Shown: one piece after another, positions 42,838 to 51,065 of the stretch | Numbering within the stretch: position 1 is the first letter of the stretch | Layout: each line of letters opens with the position of its first letter | Origin: Microbacterium sp. LWO12-1.2 | GTDB taxonomy: Bacteria > Actinomycetota > Actinomycetes > Actinomycetales > Microbacteriaceae | Assembly (NCBI RefSeq): GCF_040675875.1 | Contig: NZ_JBEGII010000001.1 | Span: 496,001 to 560,000, forward strand | Direction of reading: 5' to 3' | Length of the DNA stretch: 64,000 nucleotides | Position numbers and translations under genes: made by a program | Notes under the pieces: model-generated | What the model was told of the DNA's origin: nothing | Seen by the model: only the letters and a program-made list of their open reading frames with translations | Database searches by the model: none

Positions 42838-43698
42838 CTAGACGCCGGTGGCGCCGAGCCGTGACGAGAGCTCGCGCGCGGCGCGCGACACGAACACGCC
42901 GAGGGCGTCGAGGCGGTGTCCGATGCGCGCCTTGGGGGCGCTGACGTTCACCGCCGCGACGATGCGCCCCGTGAAGTCCGTGATCGGCGCAGACGCGGCG
43001 ACGACGCCGAACTCGAGCTCCTCGTCGGAGAGCGCGTAGCCCTGTTCGCGGATGCGGGAGAGCTCGGTGAGGAGACTGTCGAGGTCGGTGACAGGGGCGT
43101 TGCCTGGGGGTGGAGCATCGAGGACGGGGAACACTGAGGGATCCGCCTGGTCGAATCGGCCGACCAGTGGCTGGTCCTGTCCGTGATCCTCGTACCACCG
43201 GGCGAGAGACTCCTCGTCCCAGTCGCTCAGCAACGCTCGTCCCGAGGGGGTGCGCCACGCGGCGGTGGTGGTTCCGGCCCAGCCCGTCGTCCGCACATCG
43301 TGGGGGCTGAGCTCGCTCAACAGGGTGAGCACGTTGCCGCCGCGCAGCACGCACAGATGGCTGGTCTCCCTCGTCGACTGCACCAGTCGGCGCAGGATGC
43401 TGCGCGATGCATGTACCAGGGTGGTGCTGGCGGTGTGGGCGGCGAGTGCGTACAGCCGCGGGCCCAGCAGATAGCGCAGCGTGTCGTCGTCACGTTCGAC
43501 CAGGCCGCTCTCGGCGAGCGTCGCCAGGGTGCGTGACACCACCGCCTTGTCGCGCCCGGTGGATTGTGCGACCTGAGAGACGCCGAGACCTCCGGATCTC
43601 AGCGCCTCGTCGGTGCCGAGCAGTTCGAGGATCTCGATGTCGCGCCCCAGGCCGGAGGAGTTCCGGCGGGGAGCGGAGGGTGTCGTGGTCGTGTTCAC
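42838..43698 (-). CDS. IclR-family regulator
   Basis: A 286-residue IclR regulator: winged helix at about residues 15-85 (LGVSQVAQSTGRDKAVVSRTLATL) and a GAF-like effector domain (TSHLCVLRGGNVLTLLSEL, WRTPSGRALLSDW, GYALSDEELEFGVVAASAPI). It is divergent from the ten-gene transporter/dehydrogenase operon, whose promoter lies 44-71 bases away, so it is the probable regulator. The start is GTG at 43698 with TAGACT six bases upstream, so leaderless. Confidence 0.9.
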   Translation of the reverse strand: MNTTTTPSAPRRNSSGLGRDIEILELLGTDEALRSGGLGVSQVAQSTGRDKAVVSRTLATLAESGLVERDDDTLRYLLGPRLYALAAHTASTTLVHASRSILRRLVQSTRETSHLCVLRGGNVLTLLSELSPHDVRTTGWAGTTTAAWRTPSGRALLSDWDEESLARWYEDHGQDQPLVGRFDQADPSVFPVLDAPPPGNAPVTDLDSLLTELSRIREQGYALSDEELEFGVVAASAPITDFTGRIVAAVNVSAPKARIGHRLDALGVFVSRAARELSSRLGATGV

Positions 43699-43704
43699 GG
43701 GGTG

Positions 43705-43710
43705 AGTCTA
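43705..43710 (-). promoter_or_regulatory. -10 box of leaderless iclR-type gene
   Basis: TAGACT on the minus strand, six bases before the GTG at 43698. A TTGTGA further upstream is a weak -35 (19-base spacer). Confidence 0.5.
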
Positions 43711-43741
43711 ACCCGGTTCGTTGCCATAGTCACAACAGCCT

Positions 43742-43769
43742 TTGACGAAATGGTTACACCGGCTACGGT
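43742..43769 (+). promoter_or_regulatory. sigma-70 promoter of the OpuC/Fae operon
   Basis: TTGACG (43742-43747), 16-base spacer and TACGGT (43764-43769), about 45 bases before the first gene. This is one of the few classical -35/-10 pairs in the window; TTCGT and ACGAA flank the region (43717 and 43745) and may be part of an IclR site. Confidence 0.6.
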
Positions 43770-43813
43770 GATGACATCCCGGTACCGGCCTCAACGACGA
43801 GACAGGAGCCCTC

Positions 43814-44479
43814 TTGACCGGATTCAACTGGGAAGACCTCATGGTCTTCCTCACACGTCGCGCAGACGACATCCTCGAGCTGACCCGCGATCACCTCGTC
43901 GTCGTGCTCATCTCCGTCGCGCTGGCCGCGGCCATCGGGATCGGGCTGGGCATCCTCGTCCGCAACCGGCGCATCGCCCGGACGACGGTGCTGACCGCCG
44001 CCGCCGTCGCGATCACCATCCCGTCGCTCGCGCTCCTCGCCCTGCTCAGCCCGGTCCTCGGCCTCGGCTGGCTGCCGACCGTGGTCGCGCTCGTCTTCTA
44101 CTCGCTGCTCCCTGTCGTGCGCAACACGGTCGTCGGGCTCCGCGAGGTACCGGTCTCGGTGCTGGAATCCGCACGGGGAATGGGGCTCAGCCCGGCGCGG
44201 GTGCTGTTCACCGTGCAGCTGCCGATCGCCTGGCCGGTGATCATGACCGGCATCCGCGTGGCCGCGCAGCTCACGGTCGGCATCGCGGCCATCGCGGCCT
44301 ACGTCGCAGGCCCCGGTCTCGGCGAGTACATCTTCAAAGGCCTCTCCTCCCTGGGCTCCAAGAACGCCCTCAACTACGCGCTCACCGGCACCGTCGCCGT
44401 GATCATCCTCGCGCTCGTCCTCGACGGCATCCTCGTGCTCATCGCCCGCCTCACCACCTCAAGGGGTCTCCGTGCCTGA
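43814..44479 (+). CDS. osmolyte-type ABC permease (OpuCB/ProW-like)
   Basis: A 221-residue permease with five or six hydrophobic segments and the family's LLPVVRNTVVGLREVPVSVL and ESARGMGLSPARVLFTVQLP EAA-like loop. It belongs to the glycine betaine/choline/carnitine importer class. The start is TTG at 43814, set by AGGAG at 43804-43808; no ATG fits. It overlaps the ATPase gene by eight bases. First gene of the operon running to 53950. Confidence 0.92.
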   Translation: MTGFNWEDLMVFLTRRADDILELTRDHLVVVLISVALAAAIGIGLGILVRNRRIARTTVLTAAAVAITIPSLALLALLSPVLGLGWLPTVVALVFYSLLPVVRNTVVGLREVPVSVLESARGMGLSPARVLFTVQLPIAWPVIMTGIRVAAQLTVGIAAIAAYVAGPGLGEYIFKGLSSLGSKNALNYALTGTVAVIILALVLDGILVLIARLTTSRGLRA

Positions 44480-45503
44480 CATCACCACGAACACCGGCGT
44501 TCTCACCTCCCTCGCTTCGCAGCAGGGCGGCGTCGACATCGTCCTCGATCACATCACCAAGCAGTACCCGGGGCAGTCGACTCCTGCCGTCGAGGACTTC
44601 TCGATGCGCATCGAGCCCGGCGAGCTGGTCATGTTCGTCGGTCCCAGCGGCTGCGGCAAGACCACCACGATGAAGATGATCAACCGCATCATCGAGCCGT
44701 CGTCCGGATCCATCCGCATCAACGGCGACGACGTCCTGTCGCTCGACGGCAATGAGCTGCGCCGCCACATCGGCTACGTGATCCAGCAGATCGGCCTGTT
44801 CCCGCACTTCACGATCGCCGAGAACATCGCCGTGGTCCCCAAACTGCTGGGCTGGTCGAAGGCGCGCACCGCGGCACGTGTCGATGAACTGCTGAACACG
44901 GTGCAGCTCGACCCCGGCATCTTCGCCGACCGCTACCCCCGGCAGCTCTCCGGCGGCCAGCAGCAGCGGGTCGGCGTCGCCAGAGCTCTCGCCGCCGACC
45001 CGCCGGTGATGCTCATGGACGAGCCGTTCGGAGCGACCGACCCGATCACGCGCGAGAAGCTGCAGGCGGAGTTCCTTCGGCTGCAGGCCGACATCGGCAA
45101 GACGATCATCTTCGTCACGCACGACTTCGAAGAGGCGATCCGGATGGGCGATCGGATCGCGGTGCTGAGCGAGCGCAGCCGGATCGAGCAGTTCGACACC
45201 CCGGCACGCATCCTCGCGAACCCCGCCAACGAGTATGTGCGATCGTTCATCGGCGAGGGAGCGGCGCTGAAGCGGCTCGCCCTCATCCCCGTCAGCGGCG
45301 CGACCGTCGGCTCACCCGACTCCGACGCGCCCGAGGCCACGATCGGCGAGGAGACCTCACTGCGCGAAGCGCTCGACCTTCTGATCCTCACCGGCGCGCC
45401 GCGCATCAACGTCACGCGCGGAGGAGTCGTCGTCGGATCGATCGATCAGGCGGCGATCTCCGCAGCACTCGGAGCACCCGCGCGTCGCACGGAGGGCGAG
45501 TGA
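44472..45503 (+). CDS. osmolyte-type ABC ATPase (OpuCA/ProV-like)
   Basis: A 343-residue ATPase. Walker A GPSGCGKTTT (about residue 56), Q-loop VIQQIGLFPHFTIAENI, signature QLSGGQQQRVGVARAL, Walker B VMLMDEPFGATDP. C-terminal ~70 residues resemble a single CBS-like regulatory region (SLREALDLLILTGAPRINVTRGG), shorter than the two CBS repeats of OpuCA. GTG start at 44472. It couples with two permeases and a lipoprotein receptor. Likely ligand: a quaternary ammonium or similar small zwitterion; unproven. Confidence 0.92.
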   Translation: MPDITTNTGVLTSLASQQGGVDIVLDHITKQYPGQSTPAVEDFSMRIEPGELVMFVGPSGCGKTTTMKMINRIIEPSSGSIRINGDDVLSLDGNELRRHIGYVIQQIGLFPHFTIAENIAVVPKLLGWSKARTAARVDELLNTVQLDPGIFADRYPRQLSGGQQQRVGVARALAADPPVMLMDEPFGATDPITREKLQAEFLRLQADIGKTIIFVTHDFEEAIRMGDRIAVLSERSRIEQFDTPARILANPANEYVRSFIGEGAALKRLALIPVSGATVGSPDSDAPEATIGEETSLREALDLLILTGAPRINVTRGGVVVGSIDQAAISAALGAPARRTEGE

Positions 45504-46297
45504 CCATGCAGGCGCCCGATCTCGTGCCCTCTGCGACGACGGTCCTGCAGACGCAGCCGGCGGAGCGACGCGGCATGCCCGTGCTGCTGCGGCGCATGAT
45601 GCCGCTGATCGTCGTGGCGTCGGTACTGCTGATCACCTTCCTCTGGATCTCGACACTCGAGCTCGACTCGATCGAGCAGCGCACGCTCAACGTCGACTAC
45701 ATCACGGCACGTATCGGCGAGCATCTGATCCTGTCGATCACGGCATCGATCCTGGTGGCGGTGCTGGCCATCCCGGCCGGCATCGCGGTCAGCCGCTCCT
45801 CGTCACGTGTGTTCCGCGGAATCGTGATCGGCATCGCGAACATCGGGCAGGCGACACCGGCCATCGGCGTCGTGATCCTGCTCGCGATCGTCTGGCAGAC
45901 CGGCTTCACGACAGCTCTCGTCGCGCTCGTCATCTACTCCTTCCTCCCGGTGCTCCAGAACACGATCGCGGGTCTCGCCCAGGTCGACCCGAACATCCGG
46001 GAATCGGCGCGGGGCATGGGGATGACGTCCGGCCAGGTGCTGCGCCGGGTCGAGCTGCCGCTCGCCTCGCCCGTGATCCTCGCCGGACTCCGCACCGCAC
46101 TCGTCTTCGCCGTGGGCGTGGCGACCGTGGCGACCTTCATCAACGCCGGCGGCCTCGGCGACATGATCATCAACGGTCTGAAGCTGCAGCGCTATCCGGT
46201 TCTCATCGTCGGTGCGGTCCTCGTCGCCGCGATCGCGGTGCTCATCGACTGGGCGGCCAGCGTCGTGGAAGACATCGTCCGCCCCAAAGGCCTCTGA
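45500..46297 (+). CDS. osmolyte-type ABC permease, second (OpuCD-like)
   Basis: A 265-residue permease with a longer N-terminus than the first one and six hydrophobic segments; PNIRESARGMGMTSGQVLRRVELPLA is the loop facing the ATPase. GTG at 45500 overlaps the ATPase stop (GTGA); ATG at 45506 is an alternative with GGAGGG nine bases upstream. It pairs with the 43814 permease. Confidence 0.91.
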   Translation: MTMQAPDLVPSATTVLQTQPAERRGMPVLLRRMMPLIVVASVLLITFLWISTLELDSIEQRTLNVDYITARIGEHLILSITASILVAVLAIPAGIAVSRSSSRVFRGIVIGIANIGQATPAIGVVILLAIVWQTGFTTALVALVIYSFLPVLQNTIAGLAQVDPNIRESARGMGMTSGQVLRRVELPLASPVILAGLRTALVFAVGVATVATFINAGGLGDMIINGLKLQRYPVLIVGAVLVAAIAVLIDWAASVVEDIVRPKGL

Positions 46298-46336
46298 ATC
46301 ATCGACCCTCGCATTCCCTCCCGAAAGGAACCTGCA

Positions 46337-47278
46337 ATGACATCGCGCACCATCGCAACAGCAACACTCGCGGCACTCGCCGCCGGAGCACTCCTCCTCA
46401 CCGGCTGCACCTCCGGCGGTGCCGGCGGCTCCGGGGCGAAGGGCGACGAGCTCGAAGGCCTCACCGGCGAGATCGGTTCGAAGGACTTCTCCGAGCAGTA
46501 CATCCTCGCCTACATGACCGCCGAGCTGCTGAACGCCCATGGCGCCGACGTCGAGGCGAACACCAAGCTCGTCGGTTCAGCGAACGTGCGGCAGGCGCTG
46601 GAGAACGACCAGTTCCTGGGCTATTGGGAGTACACCGGCACGTCCTGGATCACGTACAACGGCAACACCACCCCGGTGCAGGGGGCCGAGGCGCAGTTCG
46701 AGGCGGTGAAGGAGGCCGACGCCGAGAACGGCATCGCGTGGCTCGACCCGGCGCCGTTCAACAACACCTACGCGTTCGCCATCCGTCAGAGCGAAGCCGA
46801 TGAGCTCGGAGTGAAGACGCTCAGCGACGTCGCGAAGCTCCCCAGCGCCGACCAGACGTTCTGCATCGAGAGCGAGTTCTCGACACGCGACGACGGATGG
46901 CCGGGACTGTCCGCGGCATACGGGTTCGACGCCCCCGCGGCCAACGTGACCATGCTCGACACGGGGGTGATCTACACTGCGACCCAGAAGGGCGACGACT
47001 GCAACTTCGGCGAGGTGTTCCAGACCGACGGCCGCATCCCTGCGCTCGATCTGGTCGTGATGGAGGACGACAAGGAGTTCTTCCCGAGCTATCAGGGCGG
47101 ATTCACGCTCAAGCAGAGCACGCTCGACGAGAACCCCGCGATCGCCGACGTGCTGGCCGAGCTCAGCCCGCTGCTCACGACCGAGGTCATGCAGACCCTC
47201 AACGCGAAGGTCGACGTCGACGGTGAAGACCCCGAAGACGTCGCGATCGAGTGGCTCGAGGACCAGGGGCTCATCTGA
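46337..47278 (+). CDS. osmolyte-type substrate-binding lipoprotein (OpuCC/ProX-like)
   Basis: A 313-residue OpuAC-fold lipoprotein: signal MTSRTIATATLAALAAGALL, lipobox LTGC, mature domain GEIGSKDFSEQYILAYM and LGYWEYTGTSW, as in choline and betaine receptors. GGFTLKQSTLDENPAIADVL is the C-terminal hinge region. The ATG at 46337 follows GAAAGGA. Its stop overlaps the Fae gene start (TGATG), so uptake and the next enzyme are tightly coupled. Confidence 0.92.
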   Translation: MTSRTIATATLAALAAGALLLTGCTSGGAGGSGAKGDELEGLTGEIGSKDFSEQYILAYMTAELLNAHGADVEANTKLVGSANVRQALENDQFLGYWEYTGTSWITYNGNTTPVQGAEAQFEAVKEADAENGIAWLDPAPFNNTYAFAIRQSEADELGVKTLSDVAKLPSADQTFCIESEFSTRDDGWPGLSAAYGFDAPAANVTMLDTGVIYTATQKGDDCNFGEVFQTDGRIPALDLVVMEDDKEFFPSYQGGFTLKQSTLDENPAIADVLAELSPLLTTEVMQTLNAKVDVDGEDPEDVAIEWLEDQGLI

Positions 47279-47802
47279 TGACCGCCGCTGTGCAACTCGG
47301 CGAGAGCTTCGTCGGCGACGGTGTCAACGCCGCGCACATCAACACCGTGCTCGGCCACCGCGACGGGCCGGCGGGGACGGCGTGGGCCACCGCCCTCGCG
47401 ACCCCCAGCCAGGGTCATGTGCCGTTCGTCGCGGTGCTGCGCCCATCGCTGCCGGTCAAGCCGATGACGCTGTTCGTCACCAAGGCCGCGCCCGCCGGTG
47501 ACGAACACGGACTCCTCATCTGGGGGCCCGCGCAGGCCGGGGTCGCCGCCGGCGTCGCGGATGCCGTCGCCGACGGGGTCATCCCGCGCGAAGCCGCCGA
47601 CACGCACGCGGTGATCGCCGCGGTGTGGGTCAATCCGGCCGCTGATGATGCCGAGACGGTCTACCGCAACAACCGTGAGGCGACGCGTACGGCGCTCGCA
47701 AACGGCGCGGCTTCGCTACCCGCTCTGGACGAGGTGCTCGCCGCGCGCGATCGCCCCACCAATCCCTTCTTCACCCCCCTCTCCACCACGAAGGACACGT
47801 AA
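47278..47802 (+). CDS. formaldehyde-activating enzyme (Fae) homolog
   Basis: A 174-residue protein of the Fae family, which condenses formaldehyde with tetrahydromethanopterin. The N-terminus QLGESFVGDGVNAAHINTVL contains the conserved catalytic His (His20); HVPFVAVLRPSLPVKPMTLF, WGPAQAGVAAGVADAVADGV and WVNPAADDAETVYRNNREAT are family blocks. Actinobacteria of this type are not expected to make methanopterin, so the partner or substrate must differ, or the protein is a carbonyl-binding relative. It sits between the binding protein (overlap of one base) and a hydroxyacid dehydrogenase (five-base gap), part of the catabolic operon. Confidence 0.88.
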   Translation: MTAAVQLGESFVGDGVNAAHINTVLGHRDGPAGTAWATALATPSQGHVPFVAVLRPSLPVKPMTLFVTKAAPAGDEHGLLIWGPAQAGVAAGVADAVADGVIPREAADTHAVIAAVWVNPAADDAETVYRNNREATRTALANGAASLPALDEVLAARDRPTNPFFTPLSTTKDT

Positions 47803-47807
47803 GACCC

Positions 47808-48749
47808 ATGAGTTCCCCCACGCCTCCGCTCGCCGAGGCCCTCCCCACCGTCGGGTTCATCGGACTCGGCAACATGGGATCCGGCATGACGAGGAACCTG
47901 CAGGCCGCAGGCTTCCCCCTCGTCGTCACGGATCTCCGCCGCGAGTCGGCAGAAGAGCTCATCGCCGGCGGTGCCAGGTGGGGGGAGACGCCACGGGAGG
48001 TCGCTGCCATGAGCGACCTCGTCATCACCATGCTGCCGACGCCGAAGCACGTGGCCGCGGTTGCGGCCGGCGCGGAGGGACTCATCGCGGGGCTGCCGGA
48101 CGGCGGCACCTGGGTCGACATGTCGACGTCGGTTCCTGATGTGCTCGAGGCCGTGCGCATCGAGCAGGCGGGTCGTGGACTGCACCTGCTCGATGCTCCC
48201 GTCAGCGGGATGTCGGTCGGGGCAGCCGCCGGCATGCTGCAGATCTTCATCGGGGGAGACGCCACCGATGTGGCCCGTCTGCGCCCGGTGTTCGAGGCGA
48301 TGGGCGACCCGGAGCGCATCCTCCACGTCGGGGGGCACGGCGCAGGATACGCCGTGAAGCTCATGATCAATCAGCTGTGGTTCTCGCACCTCGTGGCCAC
48401 CGCGGAGGTGCTCTCGGTCGGGGTCGCCGCAGGGGTGGACCTGGGGGTGCTGCGCGACGCGCTCATCGCCAGTCCGGCGAACAGCACATTCGTCTCCCGC
48501 GACGTGCTCTCGATCCTCGACAACGGTGACTACGACGAGGGATTCGCGATCGCGCTGGCGTGCAAGGACCTGGGTCTCTCCGTCGACCTGGCCCGCTCGG
48601 TCGGGATGCCGGTCGAGCTCTCCTCGCTCGTCGAGCAGATCTTCCGCCGGGCACGGGCGCAGTACGGCGATCATGCGGGCGAGATGACTCCCGTGCGCCT
48701 GTACGAAGAGCTCCTCGGGCGCGACCTTCGTCGGGAGGTGGCCGCATGA
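47808..48749 (+). CDS. beta-hydroxyacid dehydrogenase (3-hydroxyisobutyrate dehydrogenase-like)
   Basis: A 313-residue HIBADH-family enzyme. Rossmann motif FIGLGNMGSGMTRNL, VSTSVP-type DMSTSVPD, substrate loop DAPVSGMSVGAAAGML, and catalytic Lys in GYAVKLMINQL. It oxidises a 3-hydroxy acid or reduces a semialdehyde with NAD(P). The ATG at 47808 is five bases after the Fae stop; the stop overlaps the next start (ATGA). Substrate is probably a small hydroxyacid or semialdehyde in the same pathway. Confidence 0.9.
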   Translation: MSSPTPPLAEALPTVGFIGLGNMGSGMTRNLQAAGFPLVVTDLRRESAEELIAGGARWGETPREVAAMSDLVITMLPTPKHVAAVAAGAEGLIAGLPDGGTWVDMSTSVPDVLEAVRIEQAGRGLHLLDAPVSGMSVGAAAGMLQIFIGGDATDVARLRPVFEAMGDPERILHVGGHGAGYAVKLMINQLWFSHLVATAEVLSVGVAAGVDLGVLRDALIASPANSTFVSRDVLSILDNGDYDEGFAIALACKDLGLSVDLARSVGMPVELSSLVEQIFRRARAQYGDHAGEMTPVRLYEELLGRDLRREVAA

Positions 48750-50218
48750 CCGCCGCCCGTGAGGCCGAACTGCTCGCCTCCCTCCCGACCGGCCTCTTCA
48801 TCGCCGGGCAGTGGCGCGACGCGCATCCCGGGGCCACATTCCCGGTGCTCGACCCCGCCACCGGAGAGGTACTGGCGCACGTCGCAGACGCGTCGCCGGA
48901 AGACGGCGCCGCCGCCCTCGACGCGGCCGCGGCCGCGCAATCCGCGTGGGCGGCCACCGCTCCGCGTGAGCGCGGCGAGATCCTGCGCTGCGCCTTCGAA
49001 CTGGTCACCGCGCGGGCAGAGGACTTCGCGCTCGTCATGACGCTGGAGATGGGCAAGCCGCTGGCCGAGTCGCGTGCGGAGGTGGCCTACGGCGCCGAGT
49101 TCCTCCGCTGGTTCTCCGAGGAAGCGCCGCGCATCTCGGGGCGCTATGCCACCGCCCCTGACGGCCGCAACCGCCTACTCGTCGCCAAGCGACCGGTCGG
49201 TCCGAGCCTGCTCATCACGCCGTGGAACTTCCCGCTGGCGATGGCGACGCGCAAGATCGCGCCGGCGCTCGCCGCGGGCTGCACCTCGGTGCTGAAGCCC
49301 GCAGCCCTCACCCCGCTCACCGCGCTCCTGTTCGCGGAGGTGCTGCGTGAGGCCGGGGTTCCGGACGGCGTCGTCAACGTCATCCCCACCACCCGCGCCG
49401 GAGCGGTGACGGGTCCTCTCATCACCGACCCCCGGCTGCGCAAGCTGTCCTTCACCGGCTCCACCGAGGTCGGCCGTCGACTCATCGCCGATGCCGCGCA
49501 TCAGGTGCTCCGCGTATCTATGGAGCTCGGCGGAAATGCGCCGTTCCTGGTCTTCGAAGACGCCGATCTCGATGCGGCCGTGGAAGGTGCCCTGCTCGCC
49601 AAGCTCCGCAACGGCGGGGAGGCCTGTGTCGCGGCGAACCGCTTCCACGTGCACGAGAGCGTCGCCGAGGAGTTCACCGCGCGTCTGATCGAGCGCATGG
49701 CGGGCTACGTCACCGACCGGGGAACCGAGACCGCCTCCACGCTCGGCCCGCTCGTCGACGAGTCCACGCGCGAGAAGGTCGCCGAGCTCGTCGCCGGCGC
49801 CGTCGAAGACGGAGCGCGTGTCGCCCTCGGAGGCGTCGTGCCGTCCGGCCGTGGCTACTTCTATCCGGCCACGGTGCTGGTGGACGTGCCGCAGGACGCG
49901 CGCATCCTCCGCGAGGAGATCTTCGGGCCGGTCGCCCCCATCACGACGTTCCGCGATGAGGATGAGGCGGTACGGCTGGCGAACGCCAGCGAGTACGGAC
50001 TCGTCTGCTTCGCCTACACCCGTGATCTCAACCGCGCGCTGCGTCTCGCGGAACGACTGGAGACGGGGATGCTCGGCCTGAACACCGGACTCGTCTCCAA
50101 CCCGGCCGCGCCGTTCGGTGGCGTGAAGCAGTCCGGGATCGGTCGGGAGGGCGGATTCGAGGGGATCGACGAATACCTCGAGACGACCTACATCGGCATC
50201 TCCGATCCTTTCGCCTGA
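48746..50218 (+). CDS. NAD(P)-dependent aldehyde dehydrogenase (GabD-like)
   Basis: A 490-residue ALDH resembling succinate-semialdehyde dehydrogenases. Catalytic Glu in SMELGGNAPFLVF, Cys in NGGEACVAANRFHVHE, and NFPLAMATRKIAPALAAG for nucleotide binding. The ATG at 48746 overlaps the previous stop (ATGA). It should oxidise an aldehyde or semialdehyde produced in the operon. The C-terminal EGIDEYLETTYIGI is typical for GabD. Confidence 0.93.
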   Translation: MTAAREAELLASLPTGLFIAGQWRDAHPGATFPVLDPATGEVLAHVADASPEDGAAALDAAAAAQSAWAATAPRERGEILRCAFELVTARAEDFALVMTLEMGKPLAESRAEVAYGAEFLRWFSEEAPRISGRYATAPDGRNRLLVAKRPVGPSLLITPWNFPLAMATRKIAPALAAGCTSVLKPAALTPLTALLFAEVLREAGVPDGVVNVIPTTRAGAVTGPLITDPRLRKLSFTGSTEVGRRLIADAAHQVLRVSMELGGNAPFLVFEDADLDAAVEGALLAKLRNGGEACVAANRFHVHESVAEEFTARLIERMAGYVTDRGTETASTLGPLVDESTREKVAELVAGAVEDGARVALGGVVPSGRGYFYPATVLVDVPQDARILREEIFGPVAPITTFRDEDEAVRLANASEYGLVCFAYTRDLNRALRLAERLETGMLGLNTGLVSNPAAPFGGVKQSGIGREGGFEGIDEYLETTYIGISDPFA

Positions 50219-50245
50219 ACCCCGCACGTTCTGAAGGAGCCTGCA

Positions 50246-51022
50246 TTGCACATCACTGATTTCTCCCTCGACCTCTTCTCCCTGCGCGGGAGAAGAGCGA
50301 TCGTCACGGGTGGGAACACCGGACTGGGGCAGGCGTTCACGCTCGCCCTCGCCAAGGCGGGAGCGGACGTCTTCGTGCCGACGCTCTTCGACGACGCCGG
50401 CGAGACCGCCGAACTCGTGCGAGCGGAAGGTGGCCGCTACGAGGAGCAGATGATCGACATCACTGCATCCGGAGCGCCCGCCCTGGCGGTCGACGCGTGC
50501 GTGGCGGCCCTGGGCGGAGTGGACATCCTCGTCAACTCCGCGGGCATCAGCCGCATCGCCGGAGTCACGGAGTTCGGCCGAGCGGAGTGGGACCCGATGG
50601 TCGCGGTCAACCTCACCGCGGCGTTCGACATGGCACACGAGGTGGCGAAGCGGATGATCCCGCAGGGCACGGGCAAGATCATCAACATCGCCTCGCTGTT
50701 CTCCTTCCTCGGCGGCCTCGGGTCACCTGCCTACGCCGCGACCAAGCACGGCATCGTCGGACTGACGCGTGCCTACGCGGATGAGCTGGGGGGGACCGGC
50801 ATCCAGGTCAATGCGATCGCGCCGGGCTACTTCAAGACCCGCATCACCGAGGAATCCCGCTCCGACCCGGCGGTCAACGGCCGCATCATCGCGCACACCC
50901 CCGCTGGGCGGTGGGGCGACGTCGCCGACCTCATGGGCGCCACCGTGTTCCTCGCCAGCCCCGCATCCGACTTCGTCAACGGTCACGTGCTGACCGTCGA
51001 CGGCGGCTATCTCGTGCGCTGA
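50246..51022 (+). CDS. KduD-like short-chain dehydrogenase
   Basis: A 258-residue SDR close to 2-deoxy-D-gluconate 3-dehydrogenase (KduD): FSLRGRRAIVTGGNTGLGQA, NSAGISR, IASLFSFLGG and YAATK. The start is TTG at 50246, because AAGGAG (50233-50238) precedes it at seven bases and no ATG fits the family N-terminus. It follows the ALDH by 27 bases. It would oxidise a sugar-acid or polyol hydroxyl. Confidence 0.9.
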   Translation: MHITDFSLDLFSLRGRRAIVTGGNTGLGQAFTLALAKAGADVFVPTLFDDAGETAELVRAEGGRYEEQMIDITASGAPALAVDACVAALGGVDILVNSAGISRIAGVTEFGRAEWDPMVAVNLTAAFDMAHEVAKRMIPQGTGKIINIASLFSFLGGLGSPAYAATKHGIVGLTRAYADELGGTGIQVNAIAPGYFKTRITEESRSDPAVNGRIIAHTPAGRWGDVADLMGATVFLASPASDFVNGHVLTVDGGYLVR

Positions 51023-51065
51023 CCCGCAGCGCTTCCCATCCACGAACGAACAGGACATCTCTCCC

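Noticed and set aside
43711..43813. IclR operator in the divergent gap
   Set aside because: TTCGT and ACGAA are present but too short and far apart to call; only the promoter is reported.
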